64,000 nucleotides of DNA from Erysipelotrichaceae bacterium. GTDB taxonomy: Bacteria > Bacillota_I > Bacilli_A > Erysipelotrichales > Erysipelotrichaceae. The stretch lies in contig JAISTR010000042.1 of the NCBI GenBank assembly GCA_031272515.1, positions 89,242-153,241 on the forward strand, in the 5' to 3' direction. A program made the position numbers and the translations under genes. The notes below the pieces were generated by a model. That model saw only the letters and a program-made list of their open reading frames with translations, did not search any database and had not been told where the DNA came from. How positions within the stretch are numbered: position 1 is the first letter of the stretch; every line of letters starts with the position of its first letter. Positions 1 to 8,504 of the stretch are shown piece after piece.

Positions 1-1
1 A

Positions 2-457
2 ATCAACTACCTGCTCTCCAAAACCAAGGTGAAGGACATCATGATCAAGAAGGTCTTTACCATTACCCCGGATGAACTCTTGGAGAAGGCGGCGGTACTC
101 ATGCGCAAAAAGGAAATCGGCTGTTTGCCGGTGGTATCGGGAGAGCGTTTGGTGGGAATTATTACCCAGAATGATATCTTTGATGCCTTTGTGGACCTTT
201 TGGGCTATCACGAAGAGGCAACCCGGGTGGTCATCGAAATCGAGCAGGACAAGCCGGGAATCCTCAAACAGATCTCCACAGTCTTAAGCAAACAGAAAAT
301 CAATATCACCCGTTTGACGGTGCGCAAACAAAAGGACATCATCTATATGTATGTCCAGGTACAAAAGAGTGACGGCGAGATAGTGAAAGCCTTGATTGAA
401 GAGAGCGGATACAAGGTGGTTTCGGTGATTCAGCTGCCGCAGGCGAATGGTGAATAA
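2..457 (+). CDS. CBS-ACT domain protein (5' end missing)
   Basis: The frame is already open at the left edge (reading INYLLSKTKVKDIM), so the true start lies outside the window. The visible part holds the end of a CBS pair, with the core pattern GCLPVV followed by GIITQNDIF, and then an ACT domain from about residue 75 of the visible part (IEIEQDKPGILKQISTVL). CBS pairs usually bind adenine nucleotides and ACT domains bind amino acids or similar small effectors, so this is probably a soluble ligand-sensing regulator of the AcuB-like CBS-CBS-ACT architecture. Its target is unknown. A GTG at 29 could be read as a start but would cut through the CBS domain, so I treat the gene as truncated by the window. 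Confidence 0.8.
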   Translation: MNYLLSKTKVKDIMIKKVFTITPDELLEKAAVLMRKKEIGCLPVVSGERLVGIITQNDIFDAFVDLLGYHEEATRVVIEIEQDKPGILKQISTVLSKQKINITRLTVRKQKDIIYMYVQVQKSDGEIVKALIEESGYKVVSVIQLPQANGE

Positions 458-480
458 TTGACTGCTTCAAGTCAAAAACC

Positions 481-1281
481 ATGGCTTTAGCTATCACCCT
501 GATTGAGCTTTTAAAGACGAAAATGCCGGAGTGCCAGCTGTTTGGCACTTTTCATCTTTTTTATCTTGTGATCGGGTTTTCGGTTTGTCTGGGTTTGGCT
601 GCCTGCTTGCGCCATCTGTCAAAGCCAAACCACCGCCGTCTGCTGCTTGCGGTCTGGCTTTTTTTACTAGTCAGCGAACTGTTCAAGCAATGGTTTTGGG
701 CTTATCTCATTACCTATCGCAGCTATGACTGGATTTTGTTTCCCTTTCATCTTTGCAGCATGCCCATGTACTTGTTACCTTTTTTGATTTGGGGAAAGAA
801 CCAGAAGCGAAACGCTGCGGTAGAGATTTTTCTTATGAGCTTTTCCTTTTTGGGTGGCCTGCTTTCGGTTTTGTTGGACGGTGGTTTATTGCGGGAGTAC
901 TATGCCCTGACCATCACCTATTTAAACTGGCATCTGACCCTGGTATTCCTTGGCTTCTATCTGGGCTTAAGAAGAAAGCCGCAAACAGAGGGTTTTCTTT
1001 CCGGGGTCAGGGTCTTTGCGATCCTTTGCGGCATTGCCTTTTTTCTGAATGTCTTGCTCTATGACTTTTCCAACCGGCAAATCGACATGTTCTTTGTCGG
1101 ACCGGCACCGATGACACTCTTGGTCTTTATGGATATTGCGGAAGTGGCCGGCCGGTTAATTACCACAGTCTTTTACTTAATCCTTATAACCTTCGGCGCT
1201 TTTTTAAGCTATCTGCTCTGCGGTTTTATTTTGCCCAAATACCTGTTTATAAGCCGCAAACAAAGTCAGATTGACTCTTAA
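481..1281 (+). CDS. YwaF/TMEM164-type integral membrane protein (TP0381 family)
   Basis: This 266-residue protein has about seven hydrophobic segments and ends in a short basic tail. The pattern PFHLCSMPMYLLP near residue 90 and the LNWHLTL and MDIAEVAG segments fit the TP0381/YwaF family of bacterial membrane proteins, related to eukaryotic TMEM164. The biochemical role of the bacterial members is not established. No good ribosome binding site precedes the ATG at 481. The next ATG, at 523, would remove 14 residues before the first membrane segment and is no better supported. The gene lies 23 bases after the CBS-ACT gene on the same strand and may be cotranscribed with it. Confidence 0.65.
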   Translation: MALAITLIELLKTKMPECQLFGTFHLFYLVIGFSVCLGLAACLRHLSKPNHRRLLLAVWLFLLVSELFKQWFWAYLITYRSYDWILFPFHLCSMPMYLLPFLIWGKNQKRNAAVEIFLMSFSFLGGLLSVLLDGGLLREYYALTITYLNWHLTLVFLGFYLGLRRKPQTEGFLSGVRVFAILCGIAFFLNVLLYDFSNRQIDMFFVGPAPMTLLVFMDIAEVAGRLITTVFYLILITFGAFLSYLLCGFILPKYLFISRKQSQIDS

Positions 1282-1322
1282 AAACCAGAAAGTCAATCCC
1301 TTTCAATTTGCGTGATTCTTTA

Positions 1323-1351
1323 TTGTCGCAAAGATAGTGAAGTGATAGAAT
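1323..1351 (+). promoter_or_regulatory. Probable sigma-A promoter for trkA-trkH
   Basis: TTGTCG at 1323-1328 and TAGAAT at 1346-1351 are separated by 17 bases. They lie just upstream of the strong AAGGAGG ribosome binding site (1363-1369) of trkA. The match to consensus is good but was made by eye. Confidence 0.5.
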
Positions 1352-1376
1352 AGAGGCATATGAAGGAGGGACATCC

Positions 1377-2732
1377 TTGAATATTATTATCGCCGGCTGC
1401 GGCAAAGTTGGTGTGACCTTGGCCTCCACCCTCAATGAAGAGGGTCACGATATTACCATCATTGACTTGAATGAAAAATTATTGGAAGACACCTGCACCA
1501 ACCTGGATGTGATGGGCGTTTTGGGCAACGCCGCCTCCTACAGCGTACAGCAGGAAGCAGGCATCGCCAAAGCCGATGTCTTTATTGCGGTAACCAACGA
1601 AGATGAACTCAACCTGCTATGCTGCGTGATGGCCAAGCGCCACCGCGACTGCCATACCATCGCCCGGGTCAGAAACCCGATTTATTATGAGGAAGCTGAA
1701 TTTTTGCGGGATGCCCTGGGTCTTTCTTTAATCACCAATCCCGAGCAGGTCTCAGCAGCTGAGATTGCCCGGGTTCTGCGTTTTCCTTCTGCCTCCCGCA
1801 TCGATACCTTTGCGAAAGGGGCGGTGGAAATCGTGCGCTACCGCATTGAGCCAAAGTCCCCGTTGGATGGCCTGCAGCTTTTGGATTTGCATAAGAAATA
1901 CCCGCAGGCAGTACTGGTCTGTGCGGTGGAGCGGGATGGCGAAGTCATCATCCCGGATGGCAATTTCGTGCTTCAGGGCAAGGATAACATCTCCGTCTGC
2001 GCCACCCCGGTACAGGCTTTGAAATTCTTCAAATCCCTGGGGGAGGATACCCGCAAAGTTGACAGTGCGATGATCATCGGCGGTTCCAAAATCGCTTATT
2101 ACCTGTCTTTGAAACTGCTGTCAATGGGCATCCATGTCAAAATCATCGAACGCAATCAGCGGCGCTGCCAGGAGCTCTCGGCGGCTTTGCCGGATGCCGA
2201 TATCATCCTGGCTGATGCCACCAACCAGAATGTGCTTCTGGAGGAAGGGCTGGAGAACTATGAGTCCTTTGTGGCTTTGACCGACCTGGATGAAGAGAAC
2301 ATCATGCTTTCGCTCTATGCCAAAAGCATCACCGATGCCAAGCTGGTGACCAAAGTCAAGCGCAGCATCTTCGACCACATCGTCGACCAGCTGGAGGTGG
2401 GGACCATCATCTCCCCCCGCAGCATCATGGCCAATGAAATCATCCGCTATGTCAGAGCCATCGGCAATTCCATGGGCTCCAATGTGGAAACTTTATACAA
2501 GCTTTTGGACGACCGCGTGGAAGCGATGGAGTTTCTGGTGCGCGAGAAGTCCAAAGTGACCGATACCCCGCTGGCCAGCCTGGCCATTCGCAGCCAGCTG
2601 TTGATCTGCTGCATCAAGCGCGGCAATACCGTCTTCATTCCCCGGGGCAATGATGTCATTAAGGTCAAGGACCATGTCATCGTTGTCACGACAGACAAGG
2701 GTTTGGATGACGTGATGGATATTCTGGGATAA
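1377..2732 (+). CDS. trkA: Trk potassium uptake regulatory subunit TrkA
   Basis: This 451-residue cytoplasmic protein has two tandem RCK (TrkA_N plus TrkA_C) units. The first begins with the nucleotide-binding motif GCGKVGVTLAS and the second near residue 225 with IIGGSKIAYYL. TrkA binds NAD(H) or ATP and gates the potassium channel subunit encoded next to it. The start is a TTG, chosen because AAGGAGG lies seven bases upstream and because the GxGxxG strand begins directly after it. The length is normal for the two-RCK form. trkH follows after four bases, so the two are translated from one transcript. Confidence 0.95.
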   Translation: MNIIIAGCGKVGVTLASTLNEEGHDITIIDLNEKLLEDTCTNLDVMGVLGNAASYSVQQEAGIAKADVFIAVTNEDELNLLCCVMAKRHRDCHTIARVRNPIYYEEAEFLRDALGLSLITNPEQVSAAEIARVLRFPSASRIDTFAKGAVEIVRYRIEPKSPLDGLQLLDLHKKYPQAVLVCAVERDGEVIIPDGNFVLQGKDNISVCATPVQALKFFKSLGEDTRKVDSAMIIGGSKIAYYLSLKLLSMGIHVKIIERNQRRCQELSAALPDADIILADATNQNVLLEEGLENYESFVALTDLDEENIMLSLYAKSITDAKLVTKVKRSIFDHIVDQLEVGTIISPRSIMANEIIRYVRAIGNSMGSNVETLYKLLDDRVEAMEFLVREKSKVTDTPLASLAIRSQLLICCIKRGNTVFIPRGNDVIKVKDHVIVVTTDKGLDDVMDILG

Positions 2733-2736
2733 TGAT

Positions 2737-4179
2737 ATGAACCTCTCGCTGATTATCTATCTGGTGGGTCTGGTGTTGAGTGTCGAATCACTGTTTTTTG
2801 CCTTGCCCATCATCACCTGTTTAATTTATGGCGAGTACAGCGACGCCGCGATTTTTCTGGCGGTCGGGCTTTTCAGCCTGACGGTCGGCCTGCTTTGTCG
2901 ACGCAAGAAACCCAAGCGCTCGCTGTTTTATTCCCGGGAAGGCTTTGCCGGGGTGGCGGTGGTCTGGATTGCCATCAGTATCTTCGGGGCCTTGCCCTTT
3001 GTGCTCTCCGGAGCCATTCCCCATTTCATCGATGCCCTGTTTGAAATTGTCTCCGGTTTTACCACCACCGGCTCTTCGATCTTGATCGATGTCGAGGCGC
3101 TCAACCATGGCATGCTGTTTTGGCGTTCGTTCTCCCACTGGCTGGGCGGTATGGGGGTGCTGGTTTTGTTATTGGCACTCTTGCCGACCGGGGAGGGCGG
3201 CTTTTCCATGAACCTGATGCGGGCAGAGAGCCCGGGCCCGGTTGTCGGCAAGCTCTTGCCCCATGTCCGCCAAACCGCCAAGTTCCTCTATTTGACCTAC
3301 CTGGGTTTGACGGTGGCGGAAATTGTGATATTGATGATCGGCGGCATGCCGGTCTTTGATGCCCTTTGTCTGTCCTTTGGCTCCGCCGGTACCGGCGGCT
3401 TTGGCGTGAAGGCTGATTCGGTGGGTTCCTATGCCCCGCATCTGCAGGCCATCATCGCCGTCTTTGTGCTTTTGTTTGGCGTGAACTTCAATCTCTACTA
3501 TTACCTCTACCTGCGCCGCTTCAAGCAGGCTCTTAGCATGGAAGAGGTCAAAATGTACTTCATTATCATCATAGGCGCCACCGCTTTGATCTGCTTCAAT
3601 ATCGCCGGACTGGTCGTCAATTTCTCGACCGCGCTGCTACAGGCGTTCTTTCAGGTGGCTTCCATTATCACCACCACCGGCTACGCGTCCACCGACTTCA
3701 ACCAGTGGCCGGACTTTGCCAAGACAATATTGTGGCTCTTGATGTTTATGGGAGCCTGCGCCGGTTCCACCGGCGGCGGCTTCAAGGTCGCCCGGGTGAT
3801 GATTCTGGGCAAGAGCGCCCTGCGCAATATCCGCCAGGTCATCGCGCCCCGTTCCATCAAGGTGGTCAAGGTTGATGGCAAGGAGGTCAGCCGTGAAGTG
3901 CTGGACTCCACCGCCAGTTATCTGACCATCTATGTATTGGTCTTTCTGGCATCGATTCTGTTAGTTTCCATTGATGGCAAGGGCATGATGAGTGATATCT
4001 CAGCGGTTACCGCTACCATCAACAACATCGGTCCCGGCTTTGATGTGGTGGGCCCGATGGGTTCGTTTGCCTCCTATAATTATTTTGCCAAACTGGTGTT
4101 TATCTTTGACATGCTCGCCGGAAGGCTGGAGCTTTTGCCGATGCTGACGCTGTTTGCCAAAGGCAGCTGGAAACGCTAA
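2737..4179 (+). CDS. trkH: Trk-type potassium uptake channel subunit TrkH
   Basis: This 480-residue polytopic membrane protein carries the four selectivity-filter loops of the TrkH/KtrB superfamily: TTTGSS, AGTGGFG, TTTGYAS and NNIGPGF. Together they form one potassium pore. The SAGTGGFGVK and GACAGSTGGGFK segments are typical of TrkH. It works with TrkA, encoded immediately upstream, to take up potassium. A strong palindromic terminator follows the gene at 4203-4228. The distinction from KtrB/KtrD-type subunits is made only by pairing with a double-RCK TrkA and by length. Confidence 0.94.
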   Translation: MNLSLIIYLVGLVLSVESLFFALPIITCLIYGEYSDAAIFLAVGLFSLTVGLLCRRKKPKRSLFYSREGFAGVAVVWIAISIFGALPFVLSGAIPHFIDALFEIVSGFTTTGSSILIDVEALNHGMLFWRSFSHWLGGMGVLVLLLALLPTGEGGFSMNLMRAESPGPVVGKLLPHVRQTAKFLYLTYLGLTVAEIVILMIGGMPVFDALCLSFGSAGTGGFGVKADSVGSYAPHLQAIIAVFVLLFGVNFNLYYYLYLRRFKQALSMEEVKMYFIIIIGATALICFNIAGLVVNFSTALLQAFFQVASIITTTGYASTDFNQWPDFAKTILWLLMFMGACAGSTGGGFKVARVMILGKSALRNIRQVIAPRSIKVVKVDGKEVSREVLDSTASYLTIYVLVFLASILLVSIDGKGMMSDISAVTATINNIGPGFDVVGPMGSFASYNYFAKLVFIFDMLAGRLELLPMLTLFAKGSWKR

Positions 4180-4202
4180 AAAAAACAATAAACAAAGAAC
4201 AG

Positions 4203-4228
4203 AAAGCCCCGGCAATTGCCGGGGCTTT
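4203..4228. terminator. Bidirectional intrinsic terminator
   Basis: This is a perfect 26-base palindrome with the core GCCCCGGCAATTGCCGGGGC, flanked by A and T runs. It sits between convergent trkH and the S9 peptidase gene and can end both transcripts. Confidence 0.85.
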
Positions 4229-4235
4229 GTGGTTC

Positions 4236-6176
4236 TCAGTTGTCTTTTTTCAGATATTTCTTAAACCAGTCCAGCACCTTGTTATAGCGGTGCAGGCGCT
4301 TGGCGGGTTTGCCAAAGATGGAAACCCCATGGTGTTCATTCTTATAGAGCACAAACTCGCTGTCCACACCCTTGACTTTCAGCGGGACATACATCTGGAA
4401 GGCCTGCTCCATCGGACAGCGGTAATCGGCATCCGAGTGGATAAACAGGGTAGGGGTCACAGCCTGATCCACATATTTTGCGGGAGACTGTTTCCAGATA
4501 TTCTCCAGATTCTCAAAGGGACTGCCCACGACATAGTCGTAGGTCACATCATAACCAATATCCGAGGTCGAATACATCGAAGCCCAGTTGGAGACGCTGT
4601 TTTCGGAGATCGCCGCCGCAAAGCGGTCGGTGTGTCCGATCAGCCAGTTGGTCATATAACCGCCATAGGAAATGCCGGTCACACCCAAGCGGGTTTCATC
4701 AATATCCGGATACCGCTTGAGGACTTCATCGACAAAGCGCATGATGTCGTCGTAGTCGATGGTCCCGAAGATGCCGCGCAGTTCCGCAAACTCATTGCCC
4801 TTGCCTGAGGAACCGCGGGGGTTGCAGAAGAAGACAAAGTAGCCGTCATTGGCCAAAAGCTGAAAGCCGAAGTCATAACCGGGACTGTAGGCACCCCTGG
4901 GTCCGCCATGGATTTCCAGAATCCCCGGGTATTTCTTGCCGGGCTTGTAGTTTACCGGCAAAATGACCCAACCATCGATTTCCACATTGTCACTTGAAAA
5001 GCTGAAGTGGCTGGCATCACTGTGGCTGTAAACTTTCAACAAGTCCTCGTTCACAGTGGTCAGCTGCTTTTGGATGCCGCCTTCCGCATTGATGGCATAG
5101 AGCTCATAGGGATGGTTTTCCGGAGCTGCCAAAGCGATGTAGATGCCCTTGACAATGACGACGATTTGGATTGTACCCGCAAAGGGGAAGAGGATTTCAA
5201 AATCCGTGCCGTTATAGAAATAGGCCGAACTGCGATAGCCATAGGAGCCCAGCAGGGTGTAGTTGGCGTTGCCGAATTCGCTTTTGCCATAATAGAAAGC
5301 CGGGTCAAAGGTTGGGGTCGCCAGTTTTACCAGGTTACCATCCTGTATTTCATACAGGCTGGAAATCTGGGTGCGCCCGAAGGGCACAAAGTCATTGGCC
5401 CAGACATAGATGGTGTCCCGAAAGAAGCTCACATTGCTGATATCGATATCACAGCTGACCAGCTTTTTGGTCTCACTGCCATCATAGAGATAAATGGTGT
5501 CATACTTGTTTTTAACCAGTCCCAGATGCTCACCGGCAAAGATCACTTTCCCGTTTTTGACATCGACATCACAGCTCACCACATTGAAGTCAGGACTGGT
5601 GAGCGGGGTGATCTTGTCTTTTTTCGCATCATAGAGCAGGACCTGATTCTTTTTGCCGTTTTGATAACCCTGGGCATTGATGTAGAAGGGCAGTTCCTTC
5701 CACTCCTCCCACATCGCGGTTTTGTCATCCTTGAGCACCGCTTTGCGGTCCTTTTCCTTCAACAGACGCCAGGACAAATCATTCATCTTGGTTTCCAGGA
5801 TATAGAGATTCTTCTTGAACTTCGTGATTTTTCCCACCGGAATCGGCAGGGTGAAGGCTTTTTCGGAGACTTTGGAGTGAATGTCAATGGTGTAGAGGAC
5901 CGTCTTCATCTCCTTGCCTTCCTTCTTTTCTGCAGGTGTTTTTTGGGCCTGATAGAGGATGCGGTCATCATCTTCCCAGCACCACAGCGCAAATTCCTTG
6001 AGATTCAAAAGTTTCTTAGCGGTATAGCCGTCAGTGACATACAAAGCATTGACGTAACCGTCGCTTTTGATGTCCGCCTTCCCGCTCACAAAGCCGGCGG
6101 CGGTCTTGGCACTGTTGGCTTTGAGATTACTGAGGGAGGTGACACTTGCTAAGGCATCTGAAGTCAGTTTTTTCAT
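4236..6176 (-). CDS. S9 family serine peptidase (acylaminoacyl-peptidase type)
   Basis: The protein has 646 residues when started at the ATG whose complement ends at 6176. That ATG is preceded by AAAAAGGAGAACCT. The open frame runs further upstream, but into the divergent promoter region. The N-terminal two-thirds resembles the beta-propeller of prolyl oligopeptidases. The C-terminal alpha/beta-hydrolase domain has the nucleophile motif GISYGG (Ser about 503), the Asp in HSDADYRCP (about 584) and the His in NEHHG (about 616). There is no signal peptide, so it probably degrades short peptides in the cytoplasm. The gene is monocistronic and divergent from a polysaccharide-deacetylase lipoprotein gene. 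Confidence 0.93.
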   Translation of the reverse strand: MKKLTSDALASVTSLSNLKANSAKTAAGFVSGKADIKSDGYVNALYVTDGYTAKKLLNLKEFALWCWEDDDRILYQAQKTPAEKKEGKEMKTVLYTIDIHSKVSEKAFTLPIPVGKITKFKKNLYILETKMNDLSWRLLKEKDRKAVLKDDKTAMWEEWKELPFYINAQGYQNGKKNQVLLYDAKKDKITPLTSPDFNVVSCDVDVKNGKVIFAGEHLGLVKNKYDTIYLYDGSETKKLVSCDIDISNVSFFRDTIYVWANDFVPFGRTQISSLYEIQDGNLVKLATPTFDPAFYYGKSEFGNANYTLLGSYGYRSSAYFYNGTDFEILFPFAGTIQIVVIVKGIYIALAAPENHPYELYAINAEGGIQKQLTTVNEDLLKVYSHSDASHFSFSSDNVEIDGWVILPVNYKPGKKYPGILEIHGGPRGAYSPGYDFGFQLLANDGYFVFFCNPRGSSGKGNEFAELRGIFGTIDYDDIMRFVDEVLKRYPDIDETRLGVTGISYGGYMTNWLIGHTDRFAAAISENSVSNWASMYSTSDIGYDVTYDYVVGSPFENLENIWKQSPAKYVDQAVTPTLFIHSDADYRCPMEQAFQMYVPLKVKGVDSEFVLYKNEHHGVSIFGKPAKRLHRYNKVLDWFKKYLKKDN

Positions 6177-6197
6177 AGGTTCTCCTTTTTTTATTGC

Positions 6198-6255
6198 CAC
6201 CAGTATAGCATGACTTATGTGATTGCCCGGTGAAGAAAGCCATGCTATACTGGTG
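6198..6255. promoter_or_regulatory. Divergent promoter region with perfect 15-bp inverted repeat
   Basis: CACCAGTATAGCATG at 6198-6212 is the exact reverse complement of 6241-6255, with 28 bases between. Each arm contains TATACT on its own outgoing strand. On the plus strand, TTGCCC at 6223-6228 lies 17 bases before TATACT (6246-6251), giving a plausible promoter for the deacetylase gene. The minus-strand copy could serve the peptidase gene, although its -35 region is poor. The symmetry extends beyond the hexamers, so an operator is also possible. Confidence 0.5.
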
Positions 6256-6275
6256 AAAAAAGGAAGAATTCGGCA

Positions 6276-7472
6276 ATGCCAAACAAACATGTGAAAAAAG
6301 CCCCCCAAATCATGATTCTTTGCCTGCTGTTACTGACTTCCTGTCAGAAACAGCCGGAAGCAGAAAAAGTCGACTACGCATCTTTCTGTCATCCCTTTAC
6401 CACCGAAAAAGAGATTCCACTCTATGAAAACGGCAGCCCTGCCGGCACCATTGCCAGCGGGGTGAGTGTCACCCCGCTTTGTAGTGACATAGCGGACGGG
6501 TATTTTTCAATCAGCGAGCTTCCCTATATGATTTACTATGAGGATGTAAGCGAACTGGAAGCTACCAATTCAGACCAGCCGCTCTATCCTTACATTCCCT
6601 TTGATGCCTATGCCATTACCAAAGCAGATGCCACCCTTTATGATACAAACGGCATACCGCAATACACCCTGCATGATTCCTTTGAAGCCCAAATCTGGAT
6701 CAAGGGAGAGCAGTTCTACACCGTCGAATATTATGAGCGCTTCTATCAGCTGGCCATAGACCAGATTGAACAGTTCAAAGCCACTACTGCCCCGCCGCCG
6801 GAAAACCTGGCGAGTGATGTCCCGGTTTTGATGTACCACTTCTTCTACAGCAAAGCCAACGGGGAAAAGCCCAGCGACAACAACTGGCTGGAGGTCGGAC
6901 AGTTTGAAGAACAACTTGCGTATCTCAAGGACAACGGGTATGTGACCCTGCATATGATTGACCTCGAACGCTTTTTGAAAGGCGAGGTACAGCTGGATGA
7001 CAAGACCCTGGTCATTACCATCGATGACGGGGACCCCACGGTTTATAAGTATGCCTATCCGCTCTTGCAGCAATATGACATGATTGCCACCACCTTTCTG
7101 GTGACTTCCTGGTACTGGTGGGACATCGACAACCGCATTGACCCGCATATAGAGCTGCAGTCGCACTCCAATGACATGCACCAGGGCGGCTGTACCGGCC
7201 AGCATGGCGGCTTGATTCTTTGCATTGATACCGCCAAGGGCGTAGAGGATTTAAAGCAGAGCACCGCCTATACTTACGGTGCCTGGGTGTTTGCCTATCC
7301 CTTCGGGGATTTCAATGACCACGCGAAGGAAATCCTGCGCTTGGCAGACTTCCGGCTGGCGTTTACGACTGTCTACGGTACCGTAAAGCCGGGGATGGAT
7401 TTACTGGAGCTGCCGCGGGTGCGGATCTCCAATGAGGATAGCCTTTCTGCCTTCGCCAACAAGATTAAATAA
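6276..7472 (+). CDS. Polysaccharide deacetylase family lipoprotein
   Basis: This 398-residue protein has a lipoprotein signal peptide ending in LLTSC (Cys about 24). After a roughly 150-residue N-terminal region without a recognised domain comes a NodB-type deacetylase domain. It shows DVPVLMYHFF, the metal-binding and catalytic pair in TIDDGDP, the HxxxH-type zinc motif in SHSNDMH, and FAYPFGDF. Enzymes of this type remove acetyl groups from cell-wall or exopolysaccharide amino sugars, here on the outer face of the membrane. AGGAAG lies upstream of the ATG. The substrate cannot be told from the sequence. Confidence 0.88.
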   Translation: MPNKHVKKAPQIMILCLLLLTSCQKQPEAEKVDYASFCHPFTTEKEIPLYENGSPAGTIASGVSVTPLCSDIADGYFSISELPYMIYYEDVSELEATNSDQPLYPYIPFDAYAITKADATLYDTNGIPQYTLHDSFEAQIWIKGEQFYTVEYYERFYQLAIDQIEQFKATTAPPPENLASDVPVLMYHFFYSKANGEKPSDNNWLEVGQFEEQLAYLKDNGYVTLHMIDLERFLKGEVQLDDKTLVITIDDGDPTVYKYAYPLLQQYDMIATTFLVTSWYWWDIDNRIDPHIELQSHSNDMHQGGCTGQHGGLILCIDTAKGVEDLKQSTAYTYGAWVFAYPFGDFNDHAKEILRLADFRLAFTTVYGTVKPGMDLLELPRVRISNEDSLSAFANKIK

Positions 7473-7473
7473 A

Positions 7474-7503
7474 AAAGCCCGGTGCTTGCCACCGGACTTT
7501 TTT
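7474..7503. terminator. Bidirectional intrinsic terminator
   Basis: The stem CCGGTG/CACCGG encloses a CTTGC loop and is flanked by AAAAAAGC and ACTTTTTT. It lies between the convergent deacetylase and pyridoxal kinase genes. Confidence 0.75.
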
Positions 7504-7508
7504 CAAAC

Positions 7509-8357
7509 TCAACAGTTTTCAATCAAATCACATAGTCCTGCCAGGCCATGCTCAAAGTCGACCCCGAAGCGGACATCGACCATATTGGCTTTGGTCCTGG
7601 CAATCGCGTCGCAGGTAAAGCGGCAGGCGACCTTGCAGGCAGAGTGCAGGCTCTTGCCACTAACCAAAGCCGCAGTCAGGGCGGAGCCGAAGACATCCCC
7701 GGTCCCGTGCATCATGCCGGGCAGGTATTCCGTAAAGGCGGTGGTGATTTCCCCGGTAGCACTGTCCAAAGCGGCACAGCCCAGGTGTTCGGAATCATAG
7801 GCAACCCCGGTCACCACGATTTTCTTGGCACCCAAGCCCGCCAGGTCATAGAGCAGTTTCTCGATTTGCTCTGGGGTATTGAGCCCTGGTGTATACGGCT
7901 GTCCCAACAGCAAGGCCGCCTCCGTCTGATTAGGCATAATGACATCAGCCTTGGCAATCAGCTTGCGGAATTGCTGGGGAAAGTCCTTGGGGAAAATCGC
8001 ATACAGCGCTCCGTCATCCCCCATGACCGGATCAACAATCATCAGATTGTCCTCGGTTTTAAAACGGTCACAGAGTTCACAGAGAATTTCAATCTGCTCA
8101 ATCGAACCAAGAAAGCCGGAATACAGGGCATCAAAGCCCAAATCCAGGCTTTGCCAGTGGCTGGCGATTGGCAGGATGTCATCGGTTAAATCCCGGTAGG
8201 TATAATCCTTGAAGCCGGAAGTGTGGGTGGACAGCACGGCGGTGGGAATGATGGATGTCTCAATCCCGGCTGCCGAAATGATGGGCAGGGCAACCGTCAG
8301 GGAGCAGCGTCCAAAGCAGGAAATGTCATGAATGGCACAAACGCGTTTTTGTCGCAT
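7509..8357 (-). CDS. pdxY: Pyridoxal/pyridoxamine kinase
   Basis: This 282-residue member of the ribokinase-like family phosphorylates pyridoxal or pyridoxamine in the vitamin B6 salvage route. The N-terminus contains VCAIHDISCFGRCSLT, the middle VDPVMGDDGALY, and the catalytic anion-hole motif appears as HGTGDVFGSAL near residue 225. The length matches PdxY/PdxK-type enzymes. The ATG at 8355-8357 follows AGAGGTGAAG at a slightly long spacing. The gene stands alone, converging on the deacetylase gene. PdxY and PdxK cannot be fully separated by eye. Confidence 0.88.
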   Translation of the reverse strand: MRQKRVCAIHDISCFGRCSLTVALPIISAAGIETSIIPTAVLSTHTSGFKDYTYRDLTDDILPIASHWQSLDLGFDALYSGFLGSIEQIEILCELCDRFKTEDNLMIVDPVMGDDGALYAIFPKDFPQQFRKLIAKADVIMPNQTEAALLLGQPYTPGLNTPEQIEKLLYDLAGLGAKKIVVTGVAYDSEHLGCAALDSATGEITTAFTEYLPGMMHGTGDVFGSALTAALVSGKSLHSACKVACRFTCDAIARTKANMVDVRFGVDFEHGLAGLCDLIENC

Positions 8358-8504
8358 AATTTTTCTTCACCTCTCGATACTATTATAAGCTACAGGTCGT
8401 TAAAGAAAACACCAAAAAGCCTGAAAAACAGGGAAAAATCAAGTTTTTTGGAAATATTTAGCAGTTGATTCTCCGACCTTGGCAAGCTGCGTTATAATAG
8501 AACC

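Noticed and set aside
5007..6152. A long open frame (381 codons) on the plus strand.
   Set aside because: It is fully antisense to the S9 peptidase gene, which has clear catalytic motifs. The antisense product shows no known pattern and arises from codon bias.
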